Part shown: positions 8,089 to 17,433 of the stretch, piece by piece
How the letters are laid out: each line of letters begins with the position of its first letter
How positions within the stretch are numbered: the stretch's first letter is position 1
Made by a program: the position numbers and the translations under genes
From: Phycisphaerales bacterium
GTDB taxonomy: Bacteria > Planctomycetota > Phycisphaerae > UBA1845
Reading direction: 5' to 3'
NCBI GenBank assembly: GCA_020852275.1
Contig: JADZBE010000011.1
Location: 1 to 64,000, forward strand
DNA length: 64,000 nucleotides
The notes under the pieces: generated by a model
Told to the model about the DNA's origin: nothing
What the model saw: only the letters and a program-made list of their open reading frames with translations
The model's database searches: none

Positions 8089-8550
8089 TTACACGTCATT
8101 TCCGGGGAAGACCCACGCCGCATCCGCGGGCGCGGCGCCGCACAGCTCTTCCGGCTTGAAATACAACGACAGTTCAAACGCGGCCGTTTCCGGCGCGTCG
8201 CTGCCGTGCACCAGATTGTAGGACCGGCTGGCGCCGAAATCCCCGCGGATCGTGCCCGGAGCGGCCTCAAAGCCGAACGTCTTGCCCATCAGCGTCCGGG
8301 CAATCTCGATGCACCGCGGACCCTCCAGTGCAAGCACCACAACCGGGGCGGAGGTGATGTACTCGATCAGCGGCGGGTAGAACGGCTTTCCCTTGTGCAC
8401 CGCGTAGTGCTTCTCGGCCAGTTCGCGCGAAATGCGCATCAGTTTCATGCCGGCGATCGCCAGCCCCTTTTCCTCGAAGCGCTGCAGCACGCGCCCGATC
8501 AGGCGGCGCTGCACGCAGTCCGGTTTCAGTATGATCAGTGTTCGGTCCAC
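8089..8550 (-). CDS. ndk: Nucleoside diphosphate kinase
   Basis: 153 residues from the GTG at 8550, giving (M)DRTLIILKPDCVQRR, the expected NDK N-terminus. The in-frame extension upstream is low-complexity and outside the family. NDK transfers the gamma phosphate between nucleoside triphosphates and diphosphates through a phosphohistidine; the catalytic His lies in NLVHGSDAPETA. Length is slightly over the usual 140-145 because of a C-terminal tail (CGAAPADAAWVFPG). Cytosolic housekeeping enzyme. Confidence 0.92.
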   Translation of the reverse strand: MDRTLIILKPDCVQRRLIGRVLQRFEEKGLAIAGMKLMRISRELAEKHYAVHKGKPFYPPLIEYITSAPVVVLALEGPRCIEIARTLMGKTFGFEAAPGTIRGDFGASRSYNLVHGSDAPETAAFELSLYFKPEELCGAAPADAAWVFPGNDV

Positions 8551-8761
8551 GCGCGTCGGTTCCCCGTGGGTTTCAGTGAATCCTCTCGTCAATCCGCACT
8601 CTAACGCCGCACGGCTGGGCCGACAACGCGAGCGCCCGATTCGCCCTTGCGACGCCAGGTTGGCCGCCTTGGAGGGCAAGGCCGAGCCGGTTCATGCAAC
8701 GCCATGTGTGCGCCGCCCCTCGCCTTTCGAGAGCGGAGGGTCAGCGGTCCGTCGTGAGAGG

Positions 8762-8905
8762 CGACGCGCGTCATTCCCGCGAAGGCGGGAATCCAGCCGG
8801 TGGGTTGCCACGAGGCACGAATCCAGCGGTTTTCCCGCGCGTTCTGGATCCCCGCCTGCGCAGGGGTGAGGGCGCGCAGGTCCGGTTTCGAGTTCCACCA
8901 ACGGC
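8762..8905 (+). repeat. Composite dispersed repeat, copy 3
   Basis: Contains CATTCCCGCGAAGGCGGGAA, GATCCCCGCCTGCGCAGGGG and CCGGTTTCGAGTTCCACC. It ends two bases before the stop codon of the pentahaem cytochrome. The region 8551-8761 upstream of ndk holds no gene. Confidence 0.85.
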
Positions 8906-8907
8906 CG

Positions 8908-10725
8908 TCAGGGTCCAAAGCGATTCTGGAACCGGCTCCAATCGCGCAGGTCCACGTCCGTGTCGCCGTCCAGATCGCCCGGCTCGCACGCAGGCTCGAC
9001 CGGTCCACCCGTCGGTCCGGTCATGCACCCGGCGAAGGCCGCGTGATCCGTCACATCGACGCCGCCGTAGCTGTCGAAATCGCCGTTGGAGAACCACTGC
9101 ACCTCGAGCGTCAGCAAGGCCATCTCCACCGGCGGCGACTTGCCCGTCTGCCGCCACTGATCGTAGAGAACCTGCCCCTTGTCGTTCGTCGTGTTCGCAT
9201 CGCGCAGGAAAGTAATGTATTCCTTGCTGGCCGTCTGGTAGTACACGCGCGCCACCGCCTGCGTCGTCCCCACGGGCAGCGCAAAGACCGTGTCGTCCCA
9301 GTATTGCCCGTCCGAATAACCCTTGGCGACGGGCGCGGCCTGGACCCGCTTGAATGCCGCGTTGTCAAACCCGCGCGGGGGAATGCGGCTGTCCTTGTAG
9401 ATGACGTTGTTGAGGGCGAAATGAAAACTCTCGCCGACCGGCAGTCCCGTCAGGTCCGCCACGGCCTGGTCGATGCCGAGCTTGGCTTCATACACCTTCG
9501 TGTCGTCCGTGGTCAGGTTGGCGCGGTTCCAGTCGTAGGCGCCGAACTCCCGGAGGAGGACACCGTCCGCGTCGCGGCACTCGACGTGGATCCACATGCG
9601 CCGTCCTTCGGGATAGCCCGACGGCAGCTTGTGCCCGGTCTCATTGATGACGCGGACGTGGAGCACGTCGCCGTCCTGCGCGGCGTCGAGCGTCACCGCG
9701 CGGCGGAGCATGTCACGCGCGCGTTCCATGCTCGCGAGGATCGTGTCCGCGTCCACTTCGTCGGGGTAGAGATTGATGATCATCTCCCCGGCCCAGGCGT
9801 TGCCGCCGACCAGCTCGTGCGCGGCCAGGTCGGTGTACATCGGCGGATCGCCGAAGTCGCAGGCGGATCCGTCCACCGCGGGCATGTGGCAGTCCTGGCA
9901 CGTGCCGACGACCTGCCGGTTGCCGCCGAAGCGCCCGCCCATGTCCACGCCGCCGCGGGCGAATTCGCTGCTTGCCCACTCGCTGAACGTGCGCTCCATC
10001 GGGAACTGATCCCGCGCCACGTCGGTTGGGTGCGGCGTGTCCAGATCGTTAAGGACGTAGGTGTCGTCCGGTTGCCGCGTGTAGGCCGGATTGCTGACGT
10101 CATGACAGGTGCCGCAGAGCTGGGCTTCCTTGTGGAAAGGCGACTGCAGGAAGGCGTGCGGCGGCTCAACGGCGCGCGGGCCCCGGCGGCGGTCGCGGAA
10201 ATCCATGACGTACTTGCCGCCGGAGAAATCCTCCGGGACTTTCAGGAGATTCGCCAGAATGGTCTCATCCTCGATGGGGCTGACGCCCTCCTCGTACACG
10301 GGATCGACCATGCGGTGGCACGTGGAGCAGTTGACGCTGTCGCGGTCGCTGTCATTGATGTTCGAGCCGTCGGTGGGGTTGGATCTCCCGCCCAGCCAGG
10401 CGCGCGGCGTGTGGCAGCGGATGCACACGTCGCCGACAAAGCGTGCGTCCTGCTCGGCGACCGCGAGGCAGGCGTAGAACATCGGGTCGCGCGCCGCCTG
10501 CGCCATCATGCTGCCCTGCCACGGCTGCATGATGCGCACCTCCTCGGTGACGGAGCCGTGGCATGTGCCGCAGTTGTTGCTATGGATGAACTGGTCGTAG
10601 CTGTCCGGCTGGCTGCCGCTCTGGAAGAAGTCGGCCAGCGTGGTCTCGACGGGAAGCTGCGCGCGCGCCGCGTCGGCCATCACCGCTGCGCAGACCAAGA
10701 CTGCGATGCCCCGGATGATCCTCAA
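8908..10725 (-). CDS. Secreted pentahaem cytochrome c with C-terminal dockerin-type loops
   Basis: 605 residues, TTG start at 10725 behind GGAGGGAGGGG. The signal peptide is MRIIRGIAVLVCAAVMADAA. Five CXXCH haem sites are visible (CGTCH, CIRCH, CSTCH, CGTCH, CQDCH), all in the first half, as in cytochrome c-554-like electron carriers. A beta-rich region follows, with ETGHKLPSGYPEGRRMW. The C-terminus carries dockerin-like loops (GDFDSYGGVDVTDH and GDLDGDTDVDLRDW). It probably works outside the cytoplasmic membrane in electron transfer, docked or calcium-stabilised by the C-terminal loops; donor and acceptor are unknown. It follows the 10782-11783 gene in the same direction by 56 bp and may share its transcript. 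Confidence 0.8.
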   Translation of the reverse strand: MRIIRGIAVLVCAAVMADAARAQLPVETTLADFFQSGSQPDSYDQFIHSNNCGTCHGSVTEEVRIMQPWQGSMMAQAARDPMFYACLAVAEQDARFVGDVCIRCHTPRAWLGGRSNPTDGSNINDSDRDSVNCSTCHRMVDPVYEEGVSPIEDETILANLLKVPEDFSGGKYVMDFRDRRRGPRAVEPPHAFLQSPFHKEAQLCGTCHDVSNPAYTRQPDDTYVLNDLDTPHPTDVARDQFPMERTFSEWASSEFARGGVDMGGRFGGNRQVVGTCQDCHMPAVDGSACDFGDPPMYTDLAAHELVGGNAWAGEMIINLYPDEVDADTILASMERARDMLRRAVTLDAAQDGDVLHVRVINETGHKLPSGYPEGRRMWIHVECRDADGVLLREFGAYDWNRANLTTDDTKVYEAKLGIDQAVADLTGLPVGESFHFALNNVIYKDSRIPPRGFDNAAFKRVQAAPVAKGYSDGQYWDDTVFALPVGTTQAVARVYYQTASKEYITFLRDANTTNDKGQVLYDQWRQTGKSPPVEMALLTLEVQWFSNGDFDSYGGVDVTDHAAFAGCMTGPTGGPVEPACEPGDLDGDTDVDLRDWSRFQNRFGP

Positions 10726-10781
10726 ACCGCCCCTCCCTCCCGCCTGGTGCGCGGCTCCGCAAGAACGTCGCCGCCGCGCCC

Positions 10782-11783
10782 CTAACCGCCCCGGTCACAC
10801 TCCATCACCCCGTCGAACCCCCCGAAGGATCCCGTGTAGTCCGTCAGGTCGACGTCCTGATCGAGGTCAAGGTCAAACTTCTCACACCCCGGATCATAGT
10901 TGCCCTCGAAGCCCGGTCCCGTGAAGCAGCTCTGGAACCGCGACCAGTCATAGAGATCCACGTCGTTATCGGCGTCGAAGTCTCCCGTCGTTTGCGGCAG
11001 CAGGTCTTCATACTTGTACACCAATCGCGGAGGCGTGCCCTTGGCCTTGCTGCCGTCGGGGCACACCATCAAATCGCCTCCCGGAAGCTCCAGCCCATCC
11101 GCCTGGCACGTGCGAAGCTCGACGCCGGCTCGTTCCGTTCCGTCCGTGCCGCCCGGGTTGAGTTTCTGAAAAAACGTGACCTCCACGCGGTACGCGCCCG
11201 GGGAAGGGATGATGGCGTCCTCGAAGAAGAAACTCTCCGGAGGGTTGGGCACCACCATGCGGAAAATGGTGGTGTTCTCCACGCGAACTCGCCCTCCGTC
11301 GAAAACCGCCAGCCCGAAGTCCTTGCGGATCGGAGGGGCGAAGTCGTCTTTCGCGTCCTCGAGGACAAAGCTGAAGTACCCCGTCGCCTTGAGCAGAAAA
11401 TGCTTGAAAGGCAGGTCCATCGCGCCCTCGACGGAGACGTTCGAGACGTAATCATCAAGGAAGTCGCCCATCGTGGCGAAGGTCGTGTCCAGGTCGCTGC
11501 CGCGCTCGCCGGCCGGCCAGTCGAGGTAGTCGGCATGAAACGTGAACGTGGCTTCCCGGGCCAGGACATACCCCTCCGCCGTGAGCAGGTTCGCGGCGTA
11601 TTCGTCGGGGATGTCGTAGAAGCACCGCACCTCCCACCCGTTGCCGGGGTAGCAGGGCGCATTGCCGCTGCGCTGCCAAGGGAAGATGAAGATGTGCCCG
11701 ACCACGGCGATGGGAGCCAGCAGCGCTACGGCGAGGGCGGCCCGAAACCACGGATTTCCACCTGCGCGTGTAGAAGGAATCAT
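10782..11783 (-). CDS. Exported hypothetical protein with dockerin-type C-terminus
   Basis: 333 residues from the ATG at 11783 (MIPSTRAGG), with GGAG 8 nt upstream; the long frame upstream is not protein-like. An uncleaved or cleaved N-terminal hydrophobic segment (FRAALAVALLAPIAVVGHIF) directs export. A beta-rich body follows (Cys pairs at PCYPGNGWEVRCFY), ending in two dockerin-like loops (GDFDADNDVDLYDWSRF and FDLDLDQDVDLTDY). The same loop style occurs in the adjacent cytochrome, suggesting that the two go to the same place. No enzyme motif is recognised. Confidence 0.65.
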   Translation of the reverse strand: MIPSTRAGGNPWFRAALAVALLAPIAVVGHIFIFPWQRSGNAPCYPGNGWEVRCFYDIPDEYAANLLTAEGYVLAREATFTFHADYLDWPAGERGSDLDTTFATMGDFLDDYVSNVSVEGAMDLPFKHFLLKATGYFSFVLEDAKDDFAPPIRKDFGLAVFDGGRVRVENTTIFRMVVPNPPESFFFEDAIIPSPGAYRVEVTFFQKLNPGGTDGTERAGVELRTCQADGLELPGGDLMVCPDGSKAKGTPPRLVYKYEDLLPQTTGDFDADNDVDLYDWSRFQSCFTGPGFEGNYDPGCEKFDLDLDQDVDLTDYTGSFGGFDGVMECDRGG

Positions 11784-11798
11784 ACTCGTCATCTCCAT

Positions 11799-12120
11799 CA
11801 CAGTTGAATCAGCGCGGATAGGCGTCGGGATTCGCCGGCGTAAGGCACCGCCGCGCCCACAGGCGCGCGCGACATCACCCTGCGGTGGAAACACTATGCA
11901 AGCTGATCCTGATCTGCTCCAGGATGCTCGATGCTCCAATCGCTGTGCGGAAACGCTGTCCGCGCATCGCTGGAGTTCCCCTGAACCGAGCGAGCCGGCC
12001 CGATCGCCACCCTTCGGGGCATGATAGGATGAAACCCTGCGGAGTTCAAGTGCGGCGCACCCGCTGCGGCGGCTGTATCCTGTTGTGTCACAGCAACTTA
12101 ACGTGGAGGAGGACGGCGAA
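11799..12120. other. Intergenic region, no feature seen
   Basis: About 320 bp upstream of the dockerin-type gene and downstream of the CBS gene. I see no protein-like frame, no convincing hairpin with a U-run and no repeat family member. Confidence 0.5.
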
Positions 12121-13128
12121 TTACCAGGCAGGCAGCTCGCCGACGATCTCTTCCAGCAGATCCTTGAGCGTGGCGATGCCCAGCATCCGCTGCTGGGGAT
12201 CCACAATAATCATCATGGGTTGGCGCGCCTCGCGGGCGCGGGCGATGGCCGAAGCCACGGTGTCGTCGGGTCGCAGCGTCAGTGCCGGTTGCACGAGATC
12301 AAGGATGGTAGTCCACGCGGCGGACTTCAAAGCGCGATCCACCACGACATATCCCAACACGCGCTGCGTCTTTGGATCGTAAACCGGCAGTCTCGAGTAG
12401 CGCGTGCTGCGGGCGATGCGCTGAAACGCCGATCGAACCGTGTCGGCGCGCACGGCGAGCGTGCGCGATCGCGGCACCATCACGCGCCCCAGTTGCGTCT
12501 CGGACAGCTTCAGCACACGGTCGATCAGGTCGGTCACGCCGCCGTCCTGCTGGTCGGCCACCAGCGCGCTGCGCAGCAGCGCCGCCACGCGATGCCGCGG
12601 CTCCAGGATATTGCGCACGTCCACGCGCCCCGAGACGATCCGGGAAACCAGCGTCGAGAACCCCTTCAGCAGGCGTGTGACGCCCGTCAGGCGGAACAGT
12701 TCGTTAAACCCCCACAGCCACGCGCTGCACCGCGGGAGGAGAAAGTCGGCGTGCTGCTGGAACAGCGTCTTGGGCACCGCCTCGCCAAAGATAAAAGCCA
12801 CGGCGGTCACCACGAGGGTGTTGACGATTTCGAGGTTGACGCCCGGCTCGCGCAGGTGGCGAGTCAGGAAGATGGCAAAGAAGGTGGACACGAGGTAGTT
12901 GGCGAGGTTCGTGCCCGCGAGGATCATTCCCAGTGCCGAAGTCTCGTCGCGGAACACGCGCTCCAGCCGGACCATCGCCCGCTCGCCGCGCTGCACGCCC
13001 AGGTGCAGCCGCAGGCGGTCCATGCAGTACATGCCAGTCTCCGTGCCGGAGAAGAACGCGGACATCAGCACCGCGCCGAGAATCAGCAGGATGAGCGCGA
13101 CGTCAATCACGGTCGCCGCCTCCCTCAT
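12121..13128 (-). CDS. DUF21 (CNNM) membrane protein with CBS pair
   Basis: 335 residues. DUF21 transmembrane domain (about 1-190): N-terminal LILLILGAVLMSAFFSGTET, and AFIFGEAVPKTLFQQ. A CBS pair follows (about 210-335: LGRVMVPRSRTLAVRAD, and GIATLKDLLEEIVGEL). Relatives are CorC/CNNM-type magnesium or cobalt export proteins regulated by nucleotide binding to the CBS pair. The C-terminal CorC/HlyC domain present in its neighbour is absent. The start lies 26 bp inside the upstream gene, so the two paralogues are translationally linked and may form a heterodimer (inference). Confidence 0.8.
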   Translation of the reverse strand: MREAATVIDVALILLILGAVLMSAFFSGTETGMYCMDRLRLHLGVQRGERAMVRLERVFRDETSALGMILAGTNLANYLVSTFFAIFLTRHLREPGVNLEIVNTLVVTAVAFIFGEAVPKTLFQQHADFLLPRCSAWLWGFNELFRLTGVTRLLKGFSTLVSRIVSGRVDVRNILEPRHRVAALLRSALVADQQDGGVTDLIDRVLKLSETQLGRVMVPRSRTLAVRADTVRSAFQRIARSTRYSRLPVYDPKTQRVLGYVVVDRALKSAAWTTILDLVQPALTLRPDDTVASAIARAREARQPMMIIVDPQQRMLGIATLKDLLEEIVGELPAW

Positions 13129-14368
13129 CTTCGGCCGGCGCCTCGCGGCGCAGCAGCACCGATCCGACCCGCCGCCCGCGCATCTTCTCCACGGTCAACG
13201 TGAGGTTGCGCAGCGTCAGGGTGTCGCCCTCGCGCGGCAGGCGCCCCAGATGCGCCAGCACGAGTCCGCCGACGGTGTCGATCCGCCCTTCGCCGATATC
13301 AAGGGCGAACTCGTCCTCCCAGGCGCGGATGCTGAGGTCGCCCGCAAGGCGGTAGGTGTCCGCGTCGAGCTGCTCAAACAGCGGCGCCTCAAGCGGCTCG
13401 CCGCGCTTGGAGATGTCGCCGACAATCTGCTCCAGCACGTCCTCGACCGTGACCAGCCCCTCCGTCCCGCCGTACTCATCCACGACAATGGCCATCTGCA
13501 CCGCCTGGTCGCGGAAGTGGCGCACGAGCTGAAGCAGCGTCAGGTGCGCGGGGACGAAGTGGACCTTGCGGACCAGCTCGCGCAGAGGGCGATCACGGTT
13601 CAGCAGCAGGTCGCGCAGGTACAAAAGCCCGACGATGTCGTCCAGCCCCTTGAGCGTGACCGGGAGCTTGCGCCGGCTGGACGCCAGAAGCTTCTGCTCG
13701 ATCCGCGCGCGGTCGTCGCGCAGGGAGACCGTCTCCACGTCGACGCGCGGCACCATGATCTCCGATACGCGGATGTCGCCCATCGCCACGATCGCCTGGA
13801 GCATTTCGTTCTCCTGCGTGGTGATCGTGCCCTGCTGCGCGGAAAGATCGACCAGATCGCGCAGGTCGTCCGTGTCCAGCTCGCGCCGCCGCGTGGGCGT
13901 GGGTATGATGAGGCGCGTCAGCGGCGTCACCACCACGGCGCTAAGCAGGCGAACCAGCGGCAGCGTCGCCCGCTCCAGCACGTACAGAAAGACCGCGGCG
14001 GCGGGAGCGGCCTGCTCGTGAACGCGGTACGCCACGGCCTTGGGCACGACTTCGCCGATCAAGATGACTGCCAGCAGGACGACCAGCCCGCCGAGCGTGG
14101 ACAGCACGGCGTTGTGCTCCGTGAGTCTCTGCAGGACGACGAACGACACCGAGTAGATCGCAATGTTGGACGCCGTGTTCGCCAGCAGGACGGTGATGAG
14201 GACGTGCTGCGGGCGGTCCATCAGCGACGCGGCCAGCCGGTGCAGGCGATGTGAGGAGCCGCGGAATCGTTGGAGCGTTTGCCGATCGACGGCAAACAGC
14301 GCCGTCTCGGCCGCGGAGATCGCGCCGGAGGCGAGCACCAGGATGACCAGGGCAAGCGTGTGCAGCAT
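13103..14368 (-). CDS. CorC/HlyC-type transporter (DUF21 + CBS pair + CorC_HlyC domain)
   Basis: 421 residues from the ATG at 14368 (MLHTLALVILVL); the upstream extension is Arg-rich and rejected. Domain order is DUF21 membrane region (1-190, with ILIGEVVPKAVAYRV), CBS pair (about 205-330, ending GGTEGLVTVEDVLEQIVGDI) and a C-terminal CorC_HlyC domain (about 345-410, YRLAGDLSIRAWEDEF, then DTVGGLVLAHLGRLP). Proposed role is divalent-cation (Mg/Co) efflux or homeostasis at the inner membrane. It overlaps the downstream paralogue by 26 bp. Confidence 0.85.
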   Translation of the reverse strand: MLHTLALVILVLASGAISAAETALFAVDRQTLQRFRGSSHRLHRLAASLMDRPQHVLITVLLANTASNIAIYSVSFVVLQRLTEHNAVLSTLGGLVVLLAVILIGEVVPKAVAYRVHEQAAPAAAVFLYVLERATLPLVRLLSAVVVTPLTRLIIPTPTRRRELDTDDLRDLVDLSAQQGTITTQENEMLQAIVAMGDIRVSEIMVPRVDVETVSLRDDRARIEQKLLASSRRKLPVTLKGLDDIVGLLYLRDLLLNRDRPLRELVRKVHFVPAHLTLLQLVRHFRDQAVQMAIVVDEYGGTEGLVTVEDVLEQIVGDISKRGEPLEAPLFEQLDADTYRLAGDLSIRAWEDEFALDIGEGRIDTVGGLVLAHLGRLPREGDTLTLRNLTLTVEKMRGRRVGSVLLRREAPAEDEGGGDRD

Positions 14369-14790
14369 GACCGCGTTTCCCGCCGCTCCTGCCGGCGCGT
14401 CGGTGCGCGAGCATTTCGGCGCGCCGGTCCGCGCGAGTGCCGACCGCTGGACACACGCGCAGCGCGGCCCACGATGGGGCGCGCGCTCACGCCTGTCAAC
14501 ACCCGCCGGGGCAAGCAACGAGATTCAGCGCAATCAAGCCGGGTTGGCGTTCGCCCGCGCTGGGGTGGCACGGGCCCGCAGCAGGGGACCCGTGTGACGC
14601 GCAAGGGTCTGTTGGTCGCGCAACCTTCCCGGCCTGAGGCGCACATCCGATCGCGCTATCGAGCTGCCGCCCTGCACGACCCGTGGCCCGCTTCAGGAGC
14701 GATCGCGCACGCAATCCATCACCGCTTCCTTGCGGACGCGGCTTTGCAGGCGGCTCTCGCGTGAAGGCGGCCTTCTTCGCAAGGCGGGGA
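14369..14790. other. Intergenic region with degenerate dispersed repeats
   Basis: Lies between divergent genes. It contains GGGTGGCACGGGCCCGCAGC at about 14565 (the family seen in tandem at 17434-17514) and CGCTTCCTTGCGGACGCGGC at about 14728. No gene is supported. Confidence 0.6.
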
Positions 14791-14818
14791 TTGGTGCCCA
14801 CGCGGGGGGCGGTATAAT
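14791..14818 (+). promoter_or_regulatory. Candidate sigma-70-type promoter for the FecR-like gene
   Basis: TTGGTG at 14791-14796, a 16-bp spacer and a perfect TATAAT at 14813-14818, about 35 bp before the chosen ATG at 14853. Confidence 0.6.
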
Positions 14819-14852
14819 CTTGGCGGGGGGGCGGGGCGCCCACGTGAACCGA

Positions 14853-15845
14853 ATGCGACAAGACATGATCTTCGGTGGACACGTGCATCAGGCCATGGGC
14901 TGCGGCGTGGGCTGCACGCGCGGGTTTTCTCGACCTGCGGGCGCGGTCCTTCTCGCGGCACTCGCGGGCTTCCTCTCCGAGGGCACCGCGGCCGCGCCCC
15001 CCGGAGAATGGCCCAGCCTGCGCAGCGCGAAGCCCTCCGTGACGGCCCCGGACGTCGAAGTGCTCAGCGCGGTTGTTCTTGGCGTTTCAGGGAACGTCAC
15101 CACGGCGCCGCTCGGCGTGCTGCCCACGCAGCGCGAGGGTTGGACGCCCGTCGCGGTGGGTGATCGACTGCCGCCCTCCACGCAGATTCGCACATCGCTC
15201 GGTTCCCGCGTGGAACTGAAGTTCGGCGACGAGACCTATGTCCTCATCGACCGCCTCTCGCTCGCCTGCGTTCGGGAGTTTTATCGCCGCGGCGACGTGC
15301 CGCACATCCGGCTGGATCTCGGCTACGGCGCGATCCGAGGCGCGACCACGGAAGGCACGATCCGCAGCGAGCTGACCGTGGATTCCCCCGTGGCCACGCT
15401 CGCCAAGGAGGGCACGCGGGGCTGGGAGATCACCGTCGAGCCGCACACCGGCGCGTTCACGATCGCGCTGGCGGACGAGGGGCTGGTGGACGCAATCCGC
15501 CGGCTGGGCGGAGGTCAGTCGGTGCATCGCCTCGTGCATCCCGGCGAGTACGCCAACCAGGACAACATCGCCCGAATGTGGCTTCACCAGGCGCACTTTG
15601 ACCGGGCATTCAAGTTCTACGGCACGAGTGGGCTGAGCAAGGCCGACGTCGGATTCGTGGCCGCCAATTCCACGGGCTTCGCGCCGCTGGCGCCGGGGGG
15701 GGGGACGGAGTCCGTGTTCCTCGCGCGGCGCACGCCGTCGCGCCCGACCGCCGACATGATCTCACCGGTTCGCGTGGTGGTGCCCTCCACGATTCGCCGC
15801 CCCGAAGGCAACTTCGGTACGGCCCAGACCCAGTCGCAGGATTGA
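14853..15845 (+). CDS. Exported FecR-domain-like protein
   Basis: 330 residues from the ATG at 14853; ATG 14865 is an alternative start, and both are downstream of the promoter. An N-terminal hydrophobic stretch (AGAVLLAALAGFLSEGTAAA) suggests export. The core (VAVGDRLPPSTQIRTSLGSR, then VELKFGDETYVLIDRLS) matches the FecR/OmpA-surface domain found in many planctomycete secreted proteins, where it is thought to bind polysaccharide or sense surface signals. The C-terminal 100 residues are Pro/Thr-rich and unassigned. No sigma factor gene is next to it, so a classical FecR regulatory role is unlikely. Confidence 0.6.
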   Translation: MRQDMIFGGHVHQAMGCGVGCTRGFSRPAGAVLLAALAGFLSEGTAAAPPGEWPSLRSAKPSVTAPDVEVLSAVVLGVSGNVTTAPLGVLPTQREGWTPVAVGDRLPPSTQIRTSLGSRVELKFGDETYVLIDRLSLACVREFYRRGDVPHIRLDLGYGAIRGATTEGTIRSELTVDSPVATLAKEGTRGWEITVEPHTGAFTIALADEGLVDAIRRLGGGQSVHRLVHPGEYANQDNIARMWLHQAHFDRAFKFYGTSGLSKADVGFVAANSTGFAPLAPGGGTESVFLARRTPSRPTADMISPVRVVVPSTIRRPEGNFGTAQTQSQD

Positions 15846-15886
15846 CCCAGTCGTGGGTGGCGCGCCGCTCAGCGGCGGCCGGCGGA

Positions 15887-17278
15887 CTACGTCAACCCGT
15901 ACTCTTTCAACTTTCGGTATAGCGTGCGCAGGCTGATGCCCAGTTCACGCGCGGTCTTGTCGCGGTTCCCCTCGTTGCGGCGCAGCGTGCTGAGAATCAT
16001 CATCTGCTCCACGTCCGCCAGCGTCAGACCCGCCAGGTTCGGCAGTGCCGCCGGCACGATCTCCGTGGTGCCCTGCAGGTTTTCCGGAAGGTCCGCCACA
16101 TCGAGCCGCTCGCCTTCCGCCTCGACGCACATCCGCTCGATGATGTTCCGCAGCTCGCGCACATTGCCGGGCCACAAATAACGCATCAACTTGCGCATCG
16201 CCTCCGGCGTGATGCCGCGGATCGACAGCCCGTTTTCCCGGTTGGCGCGCTCGATGAATCGCTCAGCGAGGATGGGGATGTCCTCGGGCCGGGCGCGCAG
16301 CGGTGCGATGGACAGCGCGCCAAACGCGTGCAGGCGGAAGAACAGGTCTTCGCGGAACTTGCCCTGCTGCACGCGCTCGTTGAGATCGTGGTTCGTCGCG
16401 GCCACGAAGCGGACGTCGAGGTGTACCGCGTCGTTGCTGCCCACGGGAATGATCTCGCCGTTCTCCAGGGCGCGCAAGAGCTTGGCCTGCATCGCCAGCG
16501 GCATGTCGCCGATCTCGTCAAGGAACATCGTGCCGCCGTCCGCCGCGTGCAGCAGACCCTTGCGGTCCGACACGGCGCCGGTGAACGCCCCCTTGACGTG
16601 ACCGAACAGCTCGCTTTCCAGCAGCGTCTCGCTCACCGCTGCGCAATTGAGCACTTTGAACGGCTTGCCCGCGCGGGGCGAGGCCGCGTGGATCGCCTGC
16701 GCGAAAAGCTCCTTGCCGGTGCCGGTTTCGCCGGTAATGAGCACGGTGGATTTGCTCCGCGCCAGCTTCTGCGCTCGTTTGATCTGCCGCAGAATCGCAT
16801 CGCTGACGCCGATGATGCCCTCAAAGTCGAACGCCTTGTCGGCCTGCTCCCGGAGAATGCGCGCCTCGCGCGTGGCAAGAGACTGCCGCGCAGCGCGGCT
16901 CACCACGTCGGCGATGACGTCCGGCGCGACGGGGTCGATGAGGTGCTCGTACACGTCCGCCGATCGCTTGCCGTTGCCCAGCGCCTTGCGGAGGCGCGGC
17001 TCATCCTCGCCGCGGGAGATCAGCACGATCTCCGACTGCGGTGTCAGGCGTTTCGCCTCGGTCAGGACGGTGACGCCATCTCCTTCTCCCGCCGCGGCGA
17101 AGTCGATCACCAGCACGTCCGGGGCGCGCACGCGGAGGCTCCCCACGGCCTCGGCGCCGCTCTCCACGCGGCTGGTCACCATGCGGAAGGTCCGCTCGCC
17201 GCCTTGGAGCGCGTCGGCGATGACCTGCCCGCGGCGCGGGTCCGGTGTGACCAGAAGGATGAATGCCGTCTCACTCAT
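15887..17278 (-). CDS. NtrC-family sigma-54-dependent response regulator
   Basis: 463 residues. The N-terminal receiver (1-125) has Asp59 in DVLVIDF. The acidic pair near residue 13 is weak (TPDPRRG), and the usual Lys-Pro near the domain end is Asp-Pro (LIDPV), so phosphorylation control may be altered. The AAA+ domain has Walker A GETGTGKE (183-190), the sigma-54 contact loop GAFTGA (230-235) and Walker B GGTMFLDEIGD. A C-terminal Fis-type helix-turn-helix (RDKTARELGISLRTLYRKLK) binds DNA. It would activate sigma-54 promoters for unknown targets. No histidine kinase gene is adjacent. Confidence 0.9.
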   Translation of the reverse strand: MSETAFILLVTPDPRRGQVIADALQGGERTFRMVTSRVESGAEAVGSLRVRAPDVLVIDFAAAGEGDGVTVLTEAKRLTPQSEIVLISRGEDEPRLRKALGNGKRSADVYEHLIDPVAPDVIADVVSRAARQSLATREARILREQADKAFDFEGIIGVSDAILRQIKRAQKLARSKSTVLITGETGTGKELFAQAIHAASPRAGKPFKVLNCAAVSETLLESELFGHVKGAFTGAVSDRKGLLHAADGGTMFLDEIGDMPLAMQAKLLRALENGEIIPVGSNDAVHLDVRFVAATNHDLNERVQQGKFREDLFFRLHAFGALSIAPLRARPEDIPILAERFIERANRENGLSIRGITPEAMRKLMRYLWPGNVRELRNIIERMCVEAEGERLDVADLPENLQGTTEIVPAALPNLAGLTLADVEQMMILSTLRRNEGNRDKTARELGISLRTLYRKLKEYGLT

Positions 17279-17433
17279 CGCCAGTGATTCTCAGGAGTTC
17301 GGACGGTGAATCAAGCGAAGGACCACGTCGGGGAGCGCGGCGCATCGCGTCGGCGGGGTGGCACGGTCCGGCGTACTCGCCTGACCGTGGAGCATGAAGC
17401 CTTGGATGCTGCGTTGCAGCCTGCCACGGGTCC

